Part shown: one piece after another, positions 1 to 8,878 of the stretch
How positions within the stretch are numbered: the stretch's first letter is position 1
Layout: each line of letters starts with the position of its first letter
NCBI RefSeq assembly: GCF_009913435.1
Contig: NZ_CP047896.1
Span: 71,865-135,864, forward strand
From: Sphingomonas changnyeongensis
GTDB taxonomy: Bacteria; Pseudomonadota; Alphaproteobacteria; Sphingomonadales; Sphingomonadaceae
DNA length: 64,000 nt
Reading direction: 5' to 3'
Notes under the pieces: model-generated
What the model was told of the DNA's origin: nothing
Seen by the model: the letters and a program-made list of their open reading frames with translations, nothing else
The model's database searches: none
Translations under genes and position numbers: made by a program

Positions 1-332
1 ATGACGCAGGTGGCATGCGCCTGCGCGGCTTCCAGATCCTCCAGCGATAGCTCTAGCTGGCCCGCCAGCAGCAACAGCCGCTCCGAGGACTGGCCGAACT
101 TCATCCGCCGAAGGCGCGCAAGCTGGACCTTCAGCTTCTCGATCTGCAGCGTCGTGAGCTTGATCGCATTTTCGGCTACGGCGAGCTGCGGCCGGGTATC
201 CTGATGCGCAGATCGCTCTGCTGCCAGCGCCTGCTCGGAGGCAGCGATTTTGGCTTGCATCGCCGCCAAAAGCGCCTTCACCGCATCAGGATTGTCGGGG
301 ATGTCCAGCGCATCGGAAGACATGTGTTCCAT
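1..332 (-). CDS. tnpC: IS66 transposase TnpC, N-terminal part
   Basis: This is the N-terminal 110 residues of the IS66 DDE transposase, cut by the window edge. The segment has a long alpha-helical start followed by the family signature LRRMKFGQSSERLLLL, which precedes the zinc-binding and DDE domains in complete proteins. The start ATG at 332 follows tnpB by 54 bp, the usual IS66 arrangement. The catalytic residues are outside the window, so activity cannot be judged. Confidence 0.85.
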   Translation of the reverse strand, partial: MEHMSSDALDIPDNPDAVKALLAAMQAKIAASEQALAAERSAHQDTRPQLAVAENAIKLTTLQIEKLKVQLARLRRMKFGQSSERLLLLAGQLELSLEDLEAAQAHATCV

Positions 333-386
333 ACCAGAACAGCGACTCTCGCCCAAGCAAAATGCGCGGATTTCTGCTGCTTTCCG

Positions 387-740
387 CTACATCTGGACGG
401 GCAATCGAGGTGCTTCCGGTGCCACCGTGCGACGCCAGTCCATCGCCTCGATCAGCAGCGCGAACTGCGCTGCGCTCAGGACCACGCCACCATTCACCAG
501 CGGCGGCCAAACAAAACGAAAACGCTCAAGGCGCTTGGAGAACAGGCAGAGGCCGGTGCCGTCCCAATAGAGCGCCTTGAGATAGCTGCCCTTCCTGCTG
601 CGGAAGAGGAAGACGTGCCCGCCATAGGGCTCCTGGTCGAACAGCGGCCACACCAGCGCCGCCAGGCCATCGAACCCGAGCCGCATGCTCACCGGCTTGC
701 TGGCTAGGTACACCTTCGTGCCGGGCGGGAGCGAGATCAT
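387..740 (-). CDS. tnpB: IS66 accessory protein TnpB
   Basis: A 117-residue protein with the typical IS66 Orf2 pattern: MISLPPGTKVYLASKP near the start, GFDGLAALV, and the block HVFLFRSRKGSYLKALYWDGTG. It is required with TnpA and TnpC for transposition in the family. Its start overlaps the tnpA stop by four bases (ATGA), indicating translational coupling. Length and motifs are normal, so the gene appears intact. Confidence 0.92.
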   Translation of the reverse strand: MISLPPGTKVYLASKPVSMRLGFDGLAALVWPLFDQEPYGGHVFLFRSRKGSYLKALYWDGTGLCLFSKRLERFRFVWPPLVNGGVVLSAAQFALLIEAMDWRRTVAPEAPRLPVQM

Positions 741-1201
741 GCCGTTTGCCGCAGCACCCGCAGCACGCGGGCCAGTGCCTTCTCGTTGACGTAGGTGTCG
801 ACCGACAGACGCACCCCACCGGGCAGGTCGATGTAGATGCCACCGGGTCGCAAGCCCGGGTTCGGCCGTATCAGCTCCTCCTGCGTCGGCCCTGCCTCGC
901 GCCCCGCGGCGCGGAATGGCGCAGCCACCTCGGCGCCCCGAAGAGCCACGGCGGGCTCTACATCGGAGCCGGTCGCCACTTCCCCATAGGGGACAAACTG
1001 GAGCGGCTCGCCCGTCAACAGCACCATTTCGCGCTTCCGCTTGCGCCAGCCATGGATCAGGCTAGGCGACATCCCCAGCTGCCGAGCAACGCCCACGATC
1101 GTGGCCCCCGGCGCGTCGCATTGCGCCAGCACAGCGGCCCGCTCCGCGTCTGAATAGCGCCGGCGCCGCTCCACATGGGTGATGACCTCCATCCGGCTCA
1201 T
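737..1201 (-). CDS. tnpA: IS66 accessory protein TnpA (helix-turn-helix)
   Basis: A 154-residue IS66 Orf1 protein. An N-terminal helix-turn-helix is seen in YSDAERAAVLAQ through GVARQLGMSPSLIHGWRKR, the IS66/IS3-type DNA-binding module. The C-terminal part ends in a short block, VDTYVNEKALARVLRVLRQ, typical of the family. The start at 1201 (MSRMEV) is preferred over upstream in-frame starts because AAAGGAGAG lies at a normal distance before it. The next gene overlaps its stop. Confidence 0.88.
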   Translation of the reverse strand: MSRMEVITHVERRRRYSDAERAAVLAQCDAPGATIVGVARQLGMSPSLIHGWRKRKREMVLLTGEPLQFVPYGEVATGSDVEPAVALRGAEVAAPFRAAGREAGPTQEELIRPNPGLRPGGIYIDLPGGVRLSVDTYVNEKALARVLRVLRQTA

Positions 1202-1299
1202 CCGCACTCTCCTTTCGGAGTGCGAAAGGACACTCCTGAGTGCTCCCCGCCTCGCGCAGCAGAAGTTGCCACGCAATATGGGTCAGATCGGACGCTTAC

Positions 1300-2233
1300 T
1301 GGCCTTATGCGCATTGGTAGAAAGGTTCATCGCCCGCGCACCTGATCCTAACAACAGCCCCATGCGGTTGGTGGTCGGTAATCGACGGGTGCCCAACCTA
1401 CCGGGGCTGGTATGACCGTGCGGGCATACCGTCACAGCAGGGCGTGATTGGCGGACACGAAAAGCGCCGCCCGAGAAAAAGGATGCCCAAATACGATCTG
1501 AACTGCCTCGAACTAAGAGGTACGAGGCGTACCAAACGTTGCCCTCTCGGCAGTTACGACGCCGTGCACCGGCCGCAATCGAGGTGCCGCAATCGCAAGG
1601 GCAGCAGCGCAAGCGGCTGATGATCGTGCGATGCCCAAACCGCGGCAGCGATGATCTGCCCGAGTCATCTGCTTGCCGCTACGATGCGACCAAGACCCGA
1701 CCCTGGTCTAACCTCCCTGGTCGCAGCGCCCCAACTGGGTAGGCCAGGAGATCCCGCACTAGCCTGGCCTACCCATTCTTGGTCATTTTGCCTCTGCTCC
1801 GGCGGCCTTTGCTCAAACTGCGGCATGTAGGTTGGCGGGCCCTCACGATCGGAAAAGAGCAGAACTCGCGCCACGTGTTGCCTTCGGCCTTGGAAACCAA
1901 GGCGCCATTCCCACATCTGCTCTGAGCATTTCTGGGTTAATCCTCGGAGTTCGAAACACGTGCGCGGTTCGCTTCTGTCCTCTGCCGGCGCGATAGCGCT
2001 GTCTCTCATTCCCCTCGTCTCAGCCGGCGCCCTGCTCGCAATGGCGATGCCTCAGGCATCGAATCCTGTCGACTGATCCTTTTGTGAGGGACCCAGATAC
2101 AGACCCCGAGGAAGCCAAAGCAACGACGCAAAAAGCCCTATTTCTATGACGAAGTCATGCTGATCGCCTCCGATCTTGAGCCACCAGTCCAGACCGGAGT
2201 AAGCACAGTATCGGCGTTTTTTGCAGTGCCCCG
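1300..2233. other. no recognisable gene
   Basis: Between the IS66 tip and the PAS gene all open frames are short, overlap one another on both strands and show no motif. I see no tRNA, repeat array or convincing promoter. It may be decayed sequence left by insertions. Confidence 0.5.
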
Positions 2234-2809
2234 CTATGTCCTAATGTGTTTGGCAAATATGTTTGCCCGGACAGACGCTGAATGTATCTGTTGCGCGATT
2301 TGGCGCGCCTTCTCCAAATCCAGCTCGCCCTTTTGCAACCCATACATAAGCGACGACGAAAAGTTCGTTATCGCCGTCAGCGGCTGACACATCTCACGAA
2401 GAGCATCACCAATAATGTCACCACCCGAACTAATGAGGCTTCGGGTAGAGAATAGTGATTCGACCTCTACAATGAAACCTGCATAGCCATGGAAATTACC
2501 ACCGCTTTCCTCAATAGGCGTTCCGATATCAATGACTTCTCTAAACTGTCCGTCTGATCGACGTACACGAAAAAACAAAAGAACAGCCTCTCTTTTTTTC
2601 GCACTCGAAAAGAAGTATTCATGAACGCCGGGCCGGTCTCCTGTATGGACCATCTCGATCCAACCTTTCCCCATAGCATCAGTTGCGTCTTGCCCCGTGT
2701 AACTCGACCATCGGTCATTGACGTATACACAGTCTCCCTGTGAGTCACATTTCCAGAGCATCGCTGGCGAGAAACGGGTTACGTGTCGCAGATGGTCAAC
2801 GTCATGCAT
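2234..2809 (-). CDS. PAS-domain protein with degenerate histidine-kinase dimerisation helix
   Basis: About 191 residues. Residues roughly 12-120 form a PAS/PAC fold: FSPAMLWKCDSQGDCVYVND, then WIEMVHTGDRPGV and FFRVRRSDGQFREVIDIGTPI. The C-terminus, LREMCQPLTAITNF, resembles the DHp helix of FixL-type kinases, but the phosphoacceptor His of the usual HELNQPL is replaced and no ATPase domain follows. The start at 2809 (MHDVDH) is chosen because the upstream in-frame segment is low-complexity and basic with no fold. It probably senses a signal without phosphorylating; partner unknown. Confidence 0.65.
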   Translation of the reverse strand: MHDVDHLRHVTRFSPAMLWKCDSQGDCVYVNDRWSSYTGQDATDAMGKGWIEMVHTGDRPGVHEYFFSSAKKREAVLLFFRVRRSDGQFREVIDIGTPIEESGGNFHGYAGFIVEVESLFSTRSLISSGGDIIGDALREMCQPLTAITNFSSSLMYGLQKGELDLEKARQIAQQIHSASVRANIFAKHIRT

Positions 2810-3085
2810 CGGACATTTTCTTCTTGTGCGAGAACACCCCACAGTCGCACGATCATAGCTACAAAGGCATGCGTGGAAAGCGCGGCGTTTGCGCTTGTTG
2901 GTCCCGCCTGCTGATGTGATCAAACGAGACAAGCCCAAGACAACCCTTGGAGGGACGCGCCCCCCAAGCGTGAAATCTCACAATGAGGGCTGGCGATGCT
3001 CGGAGAGGTCAGATAGCCACCACAGCGCGAGCGCGCCGACACGACGCACCGCCAGAGCGCAGCCCGACGCAAACGCCTCGCCCGG

Positions 3086-3355
3086 TTACGCAGCCAGCCG
3101 CATGGCCGACCATTCCGACCGGGATCCGCGCTCATCCGCCGTTTCGAAAAACAGCACTTCATCCGCGCTCAGGCGGATCATCTGGCTCGCCTGCACCAGC
3201 AAACGCTCGCCCGCACGAAGCAGCCAAAGCTGCCGGTCCGCCGGCCGATTGGCCGCCGCAAGCAACGTCGCAGGGTCCACGACATCCCTGTCGAGGGCCA
3301 GCAGCTGACCATCAACATCCACAATGTTTCGAAAGCGAAGACTCCAACCGGTCAT
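3086..3355 (-). CDS. small hypothetical protein, possible ubiquitin-like (beta-grasp) fold
   Basis: An 89-residue protein 47 bp downstream of the large nuclease-helicase on the same strand, hence probably co-transcribed. The start at 3355 is preceded by AGGAGA at good spacing. The pattern VDGQLLALDRDVVDPATLL, LWLLRAGERLLV and IRLSADEVLFFET resembles the strand-helix-strand order of bacterial multi-ubiquitin (Ubl) domains. This is pattern inference only, with no Gly-Gly tail visible; it could equally be a family-specific small partner. Confidence 0.55.
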   Translation of the reverse strand: MTGWSLRFRNIVDVDGQLLALDRDVVDPATLLAAANRPADRQLWLLRAGERLLVQASQMIRLSADEVLFFETADERGSRSEWSAMRLAA

Positions 3356-3402
3356 TGCGCATCTCCTGTGAAGCGATAAGCGCATGATGCCGCCCGGCGG
3401 CG

Positions 3403-6400
3403 TCAAAATCTGTCACCCCCATATTCGTGAAGCATGCACAGCGTGTTGACGAGCACCATCTCCTCCACGGTGCGGCACGGCGTCTCAAGCAGGGAGGGAC
3501 TGGCAAACACCGTCGCTGCCACCTGGGCTCTCGACACTGCAACATTGATCCGGTTGAGCGAGAACAGGAACGCGATGTCGCGGGGCAGCTCCTCACCGCT
3601 CGATGTCGTCATCGACACCAAGCACACAGGTGCCTCCTGCCCCTGAAATCGGTCGACAGTCCCGACGCGGACCGCAGCCGGAAGACGAGCCCTGAGCGCG
3701 TTCACCTGCGCATTGTAGGGCGCCACCACCAGAACATCTGCGTGTCCGATCTCACGCTCCCGCCCGTCCCGGTCGCGATAGATCGAACCCTCAATCTCGG
3801 AAATCCGAGCGATGACCGCATCGATCTCCTCCGGGCTGACCTGAGAGCGCCCAACATGCAAAACGCTGCGCATCCCGGCGCCGACCAGATCCTCACCCGA
3901 TCGCGTAACCAGCGTCTGCCGTGCCGATGCATCGTCACTCCGCAGCCGTCCCTCATAGACAGCAGCCGAGACGAAGCCGCAGACCCTTGGATGCATCCGG
4001 CGGCTGACCGGAATGAAGATGCCGCGATCGGCCGGCACAATACGATGACCGTCAAGGAGATACTCAAGACAAGACCGCCCGCTATCCCCCGGATGGTTCC
4101 CCTGCAGCGGCTGAGGCAGCTGCATCGGATCTCCCACCAGCACGATGTTGCGAGCACAACGGGCCATCGCAAGAATGTTGGCGAGTGAAACCTGACCGGC
4201 TTCGTCCACGATCAGGTGCTCGAACGCGGGAGCCGGGTACCGGGCGAAATGCCACGCTGTCGCACCAACGACATGCGCCGCCGCTATCTCCGGCGCCTCA
4301 TTGTCGCTGACCAGCACGATCCCCCCAGGTGCGTCACCCTCGCCATCGTCAGAGGCTTTCTGAACGATCCGGCACTCGACGCCCTCAGCCCGTGCGCGCT
4401 CGGCAACAGCCGCCAGCAGATTACTGATCGCCTTGTGGCTGTTCGAAGAGACCGCGACGCGGGCCCCCGAACGGACAAGGTCGACGATCGACAAAGCGCT
4501 CACATAGGTTTTGCCCGTGCCGGGCGGTCCCTGAATGGCAAGCGTGGTTCCAGCCATCGCCCCAATAGCGCGACTGGTTTGAACCGGGAGATCGCCCTCT
4601 TCCCCGATCACCCCATCTGGCCGGGGGCCGTCGCGAAAAACGGGCGGCGACCGCGTCAACAAATGCTCGACCGCGGGGAGTGTGCCGGAGTTGGCAATCA
4701 TCTCCTCGGTGACTGCTGCCACGGCGTCCTTGAGAACATCATTGCGCAGCGGTTTCTCGGGCAGAAGGTCGAGCCGGTCTGGCAGCGGGCCCTTGGCAGT
4801 CGAGCGCCGCAGGACAAGGGTGCCAGCTTCATGATCAATCGACCGCAGAATAACGTCTTCAGGCGCATCCGCCGGCTTCACGCATGGCGACTGACCGGCG
4901 CGCAGCTTCGTTTCCTGCGGCGGAAATCGGTAGGTACGTTCCCAGGACTTGGTGGTCACCTTGACCGGATCACCCACCGCCTCGAGCCCTTGAATGCATT
5001 CAAGGTCGTCGAGCAACTCCTCGCTATCCTGAGCAAGGCGGTCAAAAATGCCCCACCAGGTCGGTTTATCCTCGCGCTTGTAGAACTGGCTGAGATCGAG
5101 AAGCAGCCGAGCCACCTGCTCGCCAAGGCGCGCTCGAACCGGCTGTAAGCGCGCTTCAAGCGCTGCCAGCTCGGCGTCTTCGGCCGCTACATTTGAGAGA
5201 CTGCCTGCATCGGGAACGGCACCAAGCGTCGGCCAAGGCAAGGCCGTCGGCCTGACCGTGCCCACCAGCCAGTCGCGAAGCAGCTGGGTCGAAACACAGT
5301 CGGTGCGGTTGTACTCGTGGATCTCATCGAGAAGCCGCTGTTCGCCCGTCTGGCGCCACTCCTCGTAGAACACGACACTCGCGCCGGCGGTCGCAACACT
5401 CGCCGCCCGCTTCTCCATGTAGAAGGCCTCGAGATCCTTGATCGAATAGCCCCGCTCAGAGGCCACAAGCGCACCCGAGACGACCTTGAAGAGGTCAACA
5501 AACCGGCGCTCCCGTTGCAGCTGATCCATTGCTGCCTCGCCCGTGCGATGCTGGGCCGTGAGCCGCCTCAGCGCTGCCATCTCATAGTTGGCGTAGTGAT
5601 AGATATGCGCCTGCGGATATCTGCGCATTCGATCGACGAGGAAATCCAGCAGCTCAGCGACTGCACGACCTTCCTCCGCACGATCATGGGCCCAGAAGGC
5701 CCGAAAGCACCATTCGTCACCCTCGCGAAACCAGAGGCCGTGGAGATACTCTAGCCCACCCGGGAAATAGGGATCGCCCTCAATGTCGTAGAAGACATCA
5801 CCCGCATCCGGTGCAGGCAGCAGGCCAAAACCCTTGCCCGGCTCAAGGGCACGAAGCTCAAATGTCGGCGGACCACCAGCACGGCGCGCTGATTGCAACC
5901 GGGCCTGGGCCACAAGCCGTCGCTGTGTCTCGAGTGCCATCCTTGGCACCCGACCGTTATAGGCCCCAAGGGCCGTCATCGTGTTTATGCCCGCAGCCTC
6001 CAGCTTTTGACGCTGGGACCTGCTGATGCCCGCAACCAGAGCAAGGCTATCCTCCGCCTCCCATTGCGCCTTGCAGTGATCGCTCCACCTGCATAGCCCA
6101 CAAGCCGTGACCGGATCCGGGCGCGTCGCGGGTCGTTCGTCCACAAACGCTTCCAGCGCCCGCCTTGCATAGCGGGCATAAGCCGACACCTCGGCCAAGC
6201 AAACGGTAAAGCGCGTGCCATCGCCGAGCTGCAGATGCGCCGCATCCGGTGCGGCCCCCTGCAGGTCGGCAACCATATCGCTGTACAGACAAAGCTGGAG
6301 GACGTGCTTGGGATCGGGCTTTCGCTTCAGCTTGGTGTCGACCACCTCATAGGACCAGGGACCAAGCGCCGACGGGCGCTCTACACGCTCCAGAAAGTCG

Positions 6401-6738
6401 GAATATCCGCCCCACTCGCCCTCAAGAAGGGCGCCTTGGAAGATGACGTCCGCGCCGCTGCGCATCGCCTCGAGCGTGAGCTCGACAGACTGCTGTAGCG
6501 AGATCCGCGCCTTTGGGATCTCGACCACCCGCCGGCCGCTTGCACGCAGCTGCTCAAGATAGGCAAGCTCATGGGCATCGCCCTGCAGCTGCAGCAGCTC
6601 CGCCTCGGCGCTGTCTTCCCTCGGCCTGATATCTCCCACCTCGATCAGGCGGAGATCGAGCGTCGTCGCGTGCCTGCAACCCTTGAACCGCATCAGGTCC
6701 GACGCCGATAGCCGGAGCCCACCATCAATCTTGAGCAT
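3403..6738 (-). CDS. TM0106-type RecB-like nuclease / RNase H-like / SF1 helicase fusion
   Basis: An 1111-residue three-domain protein. Residues 1-230 are a RecB-type PD-(D/E)XK nuclease (GYSDFL, then EVVDTKLKR and LQLCLYSD), with cysteines at CRHAT and CGLCRWSDHC that could bind an Fe-S cluster. Residues about 310-490 are a predicted RNase H-like fold (FYDIEGDPYFPGG, HYANYEMAALRRL, YNRTDCVSTQ). Residues about 700-1111 are an Upf1/DNA2-like SF1 helicase with GPPGTGKT, DEAGQ, VGDPMQLPQP, TVDRFQGQE and NRINVAVSRA. It should unwind and degrade nucleic acid. It is divergent from a WYL regulator, suggesting regulated expression and possibly a defence role. Confidence 0.88.
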   Translation of the reverse strand: MLKIDGGLRLSASDLMRFKGCRHATTLDLRLIEVGDIRPREDSAEAELLQLQGDAHELAYLEQLRASGRRVVEIPKARISLQQSVELTLEAMRSGADVIFQGALLEGEWGGYSDFLERVERPSALGPWSYEVVDTKLKRKPDPKHVLQLCLYSDMVADLQGAAPDAAHLQLGDGTRFTVCLAEVSAYARYARRALEAFVDERPATRPDPVTACGLCRWSDHCKAQWEAEDSLALVAGISRSQRQKLEAAGINTMTALGAYNGRVPRMALETQRRLVAQARLQSARRAGGPPTFELRALEPGKGFGLLPAPDAGDVFYDIEGDPYFPGGLEYLHGLWFREGDEWCFRAFWAHDRAEEGRAVAELLDFLVDRMRRYPQAHIYHYANYEMAALRRLTAQHRTGEAAMDQLQRERRFVDLFKVVSGALVASERGYSIKDLEAFYMEKRAASVATAGASVVFYEEWRQTGEQRLLDEIHEYNRTDCVSTQLLRDWLVGTVRPTALPWPTLGAVPDAGSLSNVAAEDAELAALEARLQPVRARLGEQVARLLLDLSQFYKREDKPTWWGIFDRLAQDSEELLDDLECIQGLEAVGDPVKVTTKSWERTYRFPPQETKLRAGQSPCVKPADAPEDVILRSIDHEAGTLVLRRSTAKGPLPDRLDLLPEKPLRNDVLKDAVAAVTEEMIANSGTLPAVEHLLTRSPPVFRDGPRPDGVIGEEGDLPVQTSRAIGAMAGTTLAIQGPPGTGKTYVSALSIVDLVRSGARVAVSSNSHKAISNLLAAVAERARAEGVECRIVQKASDDGEGDAPGGIVLVSDNEAPEIAAAHVVGATAWHFARYPAPAFEHLIVDEAGQVSLANILAMARCARNIVLVGDPMQLPQPLQGNHPGDSGRSCLEYLLDGHRIVPADRGIFIPVSRRMHPRVCGFVSAAVYEGRLRSDDASARQTLVTRSGEDLVGAGMRSVLHVGRSQVSPEEIDAVIARISEIEGSIYRDRDGREREIGHADVLVVAPYNAQVNALRARLPAAVRVGTVDRFQGQEAPVCLVSMTTSSGEELPRDIAFLFSLNRINVAVSRAQVAATVFASPSLLETPCRTVEEMVLVNTLCMLHEYGGDRF

Positions 6739-6799
6739 TCACACTCCCCTTGGGTGCATCATGTCGCATAAGGGTGACAGAAGCTGTCGGGGAGCCGAA

Positions 6800-7789
6800 A
6801 TGTCTTTTGCGAAGGGTCAGGAGCTGCTCAAGCTCGCGATGATGGCGACGCGGCGCAGCGGCGTGTCGCTCGAGGAGATCGTCGAGGAATGGGGCTGCTC
6901 CCACCGAACAGCACAGCGGATGACCGACGCCCTCCAGACCGCCTTCCCACAGACCGAGGCCCAAGATGGCGAAGACCGGAAGCGGCGATGGCACATCCAT
7001 GCGCGGGCGATCGCTCCCCTCCTCACCCCTTCGGCTGACGAGCTTGCCGCACTCTCAACCGCGATCGCCCAGCTTCAAACGCACGCGCTCGAAGCCGAGG
7101 CCGCATTGCTGAGACAGCTGCAATCCAAGGTGCGCGCTCTGCTGCCGCCGGGCGCCGGCACACGGCTTGCCGTGGATGAGGAAGCACTGCTTGAAGCCCT
7201 TGGCCATGCAGCGCGCCCTGGTCCGCGGCCAGCCTCGGATCATGAGGTGAATGCCGCCATCTCAGAAGCCCTGAAAGGCCCCTTCCTGCTTCGGATCGCC
7301 TATCGCAAGCGCAAGCAGGATAGCCCAAGCGAACGCATCGTTGCCCCGCACGGGCTGCTGCTTGGGGTCCGCCGGTATCTGGTCGCCCGCGATACTGCCA
7401 AGAAAGGCCGGAAGCTCCAGCATTACCGCGTCGAGGAAATCTACTCGGCTGAAGTCCTCCCCGAGAGCTTCGAACTCGAGCCTGGCTTCAACATACGGGC
7501 CCACGCCGAGAAAGGGTTTGGCTCGTACGAGAGTGAAGCCGAGCACGATGATGTGGTCTGGCGATTCTCACCCGACGCCGCAGACCATGCCCGGCGGTTC
7601 GTCTTTCATCCCACGCAACAGATCGATGAGGAACCCGACGGCTCCTTGATCGTGCGGTTCCGCGCGTCCGGGCACCTCGAAATGTGCTGGCACCTCTATT
7701 CCTGGGGCAAGTCAGTCGAGGTGCTCCAGCCCGCGAGGCTCCGCGAGATGGTGCAAGGCCATCAACGCGACTTTGCAGCCCTGCCCTAG
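6800..7789 (+). CDS. WYL-domain transcriptional regulator
   Basis: About 329 residues. The N-terminus is a winged helix-turn-helix (MATRRSGVSLEEIVEEWGCS, HRTAQRMTDAL). The centre is a WYL domain (LRIAYRKRKQDSPSERIVAPHGLLL, YLVARDT, HYRVEEIYSAEV) and the C-terminus a WCX-like extension (WRFSPDAADHARRFVFHP). The start at 6800 is supported by GGGGAG 8 bp upstream. WYL proteins commonly bind nucleotide or nucleic-acid ligands and control defence genes (BrxR, CapW type). It is divergent from the nuclease-helicase with about 60 bp between starts, so it probably controls both. Confidence 0.85.
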   Translation: MSFAKGQELLKLAMMATRRSGVSLEEIVEEWGCSHRTAQRMTDALQTAFPQTEAQDGEDRKRRWHIHARAIAPLLTPSADELAALSTAIAQLQTHALEAEAALLRQLQSKVRALLPPGAGTRLAVDEEALLEALGHAARPGPRPASDHEVNAAISEALKGPFLLRIAYRKRKQDSPSERIVAPHGLLLGVRRYLVARDTAKKGRKLQHYRVEEIYSAEVLPESFELEPGFNIRAHAEKGFGSYESEAEHDDVVWRFSPDAADHARRFVFHPTQQIDEEPDGSLIVRFRASGHLEMCWHLYSWGKSVEVLQPARLREMVQGHQRDFAALP

Positions 7790-7946
7790 GCGGAGCGCAG
7801 CAGGTGCGCAGCCCGGGCTGATGTGCCGCGGGAGAGGATCTCTACACCGCGGGCTCATTGGGATCAGGCGGGGTAATGGCACTGCAGCCGCAGGCCAGAA
7901 GCAGGGCAAGAACGATGGCGAGATGATCCGCTTCTCCGCCTCTCGC

Positions 7947-8612
7947 TCAGCGGAACTGGCGGCCTGCCCAGACGACGCGACCGATAATGGCCAGCTGGCT
8001 CAGCTTGCAGTTCGGCCAGCTTGGATAGGCAGGGTTGTCGCTCCGGATCGCGACCTCGCGAGAGACCGGATGGAGTGCCAGCCGCTTCACCATGAGTGCG
8101 TCGTCCAGCCTCAGGACGTAGATGCCGTCCCGCAGCCTGTCTGCCGCGTCAGCTTGGTTCACCATGATCTCGTCGCCATCGGATAGCGTTGGCGACATGG
8201 AATCACCCTGCACTCTGATCATCGAGAGCTGGTCTATCCGCGTGGCGACCAGCTGCCTGAGCCACCGCGCGTCGAAGCTGACCGGATGCAAGCCATGCTC
8301 ACCGTCGACCGAGGCGCCGGCACCGGCCGACGCCCCGACATCCAGCCGCTTTATGGGCACGAGCCCCGTGCCAGGCATTGACCGCGCAATAGGCAATTGC
8401 TCATCCGACCCACCCAGCAGGGCCTCACTCACGCCGAAGTAACGCGCAAGGGTAAGCCGGTCGTCACCATCGAGCTTCTGCGGCACACCGCGCTTGATGT
8501 ACTGCTGGATGTATGCCGGATTGCGTCCCAGCAGCCGCGACAAGCCCGCATAATCCTCCCCTCTCTCCTTGATCAGGCGATCGAGTGCAGCGCGTGGGTC
8601 GGCAGTGCTCAT
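7947..8612 (-). CDS. S24-family (LexA/CI-like) repressor
   Basis: A 221-residue repressor with self-cleavage. Residues 1-60 form a helix-turn-helix (YAGLSRLLGRNPAYIQQYIKRG). A linker with DVGASAGAGASVDGE holds the likely Ala-Gly cleavage site. The S24 peptidase domain shows the catalytic Ser in VQGDSMSPTLSDGDEIMVN and the Lys in LMVKRLALHP. It is expected to respond to RecA-ssDNA, as phage CI and LexA do. Start ATG 8612; a GTG one codon upstream is possible. It faces the leader ORF and lipoprotein gene across an inverted repeat, which suggests autoregulation. Confidence 0.88.
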   Translation of the reverse strand: MSTADPRAALDRLIKERGEDYAGLSRLLGRNPAYIQQYIKRGVPQKLDGDDRLTLARYFGVSEALLGGSDEQLPIARSMPGTGLVPIKRLDVGASAGAGASVDGEHGLHPVSFDARWLRQLVATRIDQLSMIRVQGDSMSPTLSDGDEIMVNQADAADRLRDGIYVLRLDDALMVKRLALHPVSREVAIRSDNPAYPSWPNCKLSQLAIIGRVVWAGRQFR

Positions 8613-8636
8613 CACATACCTATGCCAGAGAGGAAT

Positions 8637-8674
8637 TGCCTAGACAAATAGGAATATGAATACGACGCTAGGCA
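8637..8674. promoter_or_regulatory. inverted repeat, candidate repressor operator
   Basis: TGCCTAG at 8637-8643 is matched by CTAGGCA at 8668-8674 in the 80-bp gap between the divergent S24 repressor and the 60-residue ORF. Position and symmetry fit an operator for the repressor; this is inference. Confidence 0.4.
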
Positions 8675-8695
8675 CATGACGATTCGGAGAGGGTC

Positions 8696-8878
8696 ATGCT
8701 GCTGAAGCGCATAATGGCGTTCGCACGGTTCACTCGATTGCCGCCAGCTACCTCGGAGTCAGTCCGGACGCGGGGCGCCCATTTGGTCTCGGGCCTCAGA
8801 AAGGCACGGCACCCCCATTGCAGGCTCACCCAGAAGGCAGAGACCTTCCTCGCAAGCTACAAGGAGCAGCAACCATGA
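8696..8878 (+). CDS. small basic hypothetical protein
   Basis: A 60-residue ORF rich in Arg and Lys with no recognised domain. GAGAGGG precedes the ATG at a plausible distance, and its TGA overlaps the ATGATG of the lipoprotein gene, which suggests translational coupling. It lies immediately after the putative operator, so it may be the first gene of the unit controlled by the S24 repressor. It may also be only a leader. Confidence 0.4.
   Translation: MLLKRIMAFARFTRLPPATSESVRTRGAHLVSGLRKARHPHCRLTQKAETFLASYKEQQP

Larger units (their letters stand above)
1..1299 (-). mobile_element. IS66-family element, partial (left end outside window)
   Basis: The element carries the three IS66 genes in the order tnpA-tnpB-tnpC on the minus strand; tnpC runs off the start of the window. 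The right boundary is placed at 1299 because the minus strand there begins GTAAGCGTCCGATC, matching the GTAAGCG-type tips of IS66 elements. The other tip and the target duplication lie outside the window, so the boundary rests on one end only. Confidence 0.8.

Noticed and set aside
5317..5754. Antisense ORFs inside the nuclease-helicase
   Set aside because: Typical high-GC shadows of a strongly supported gene.
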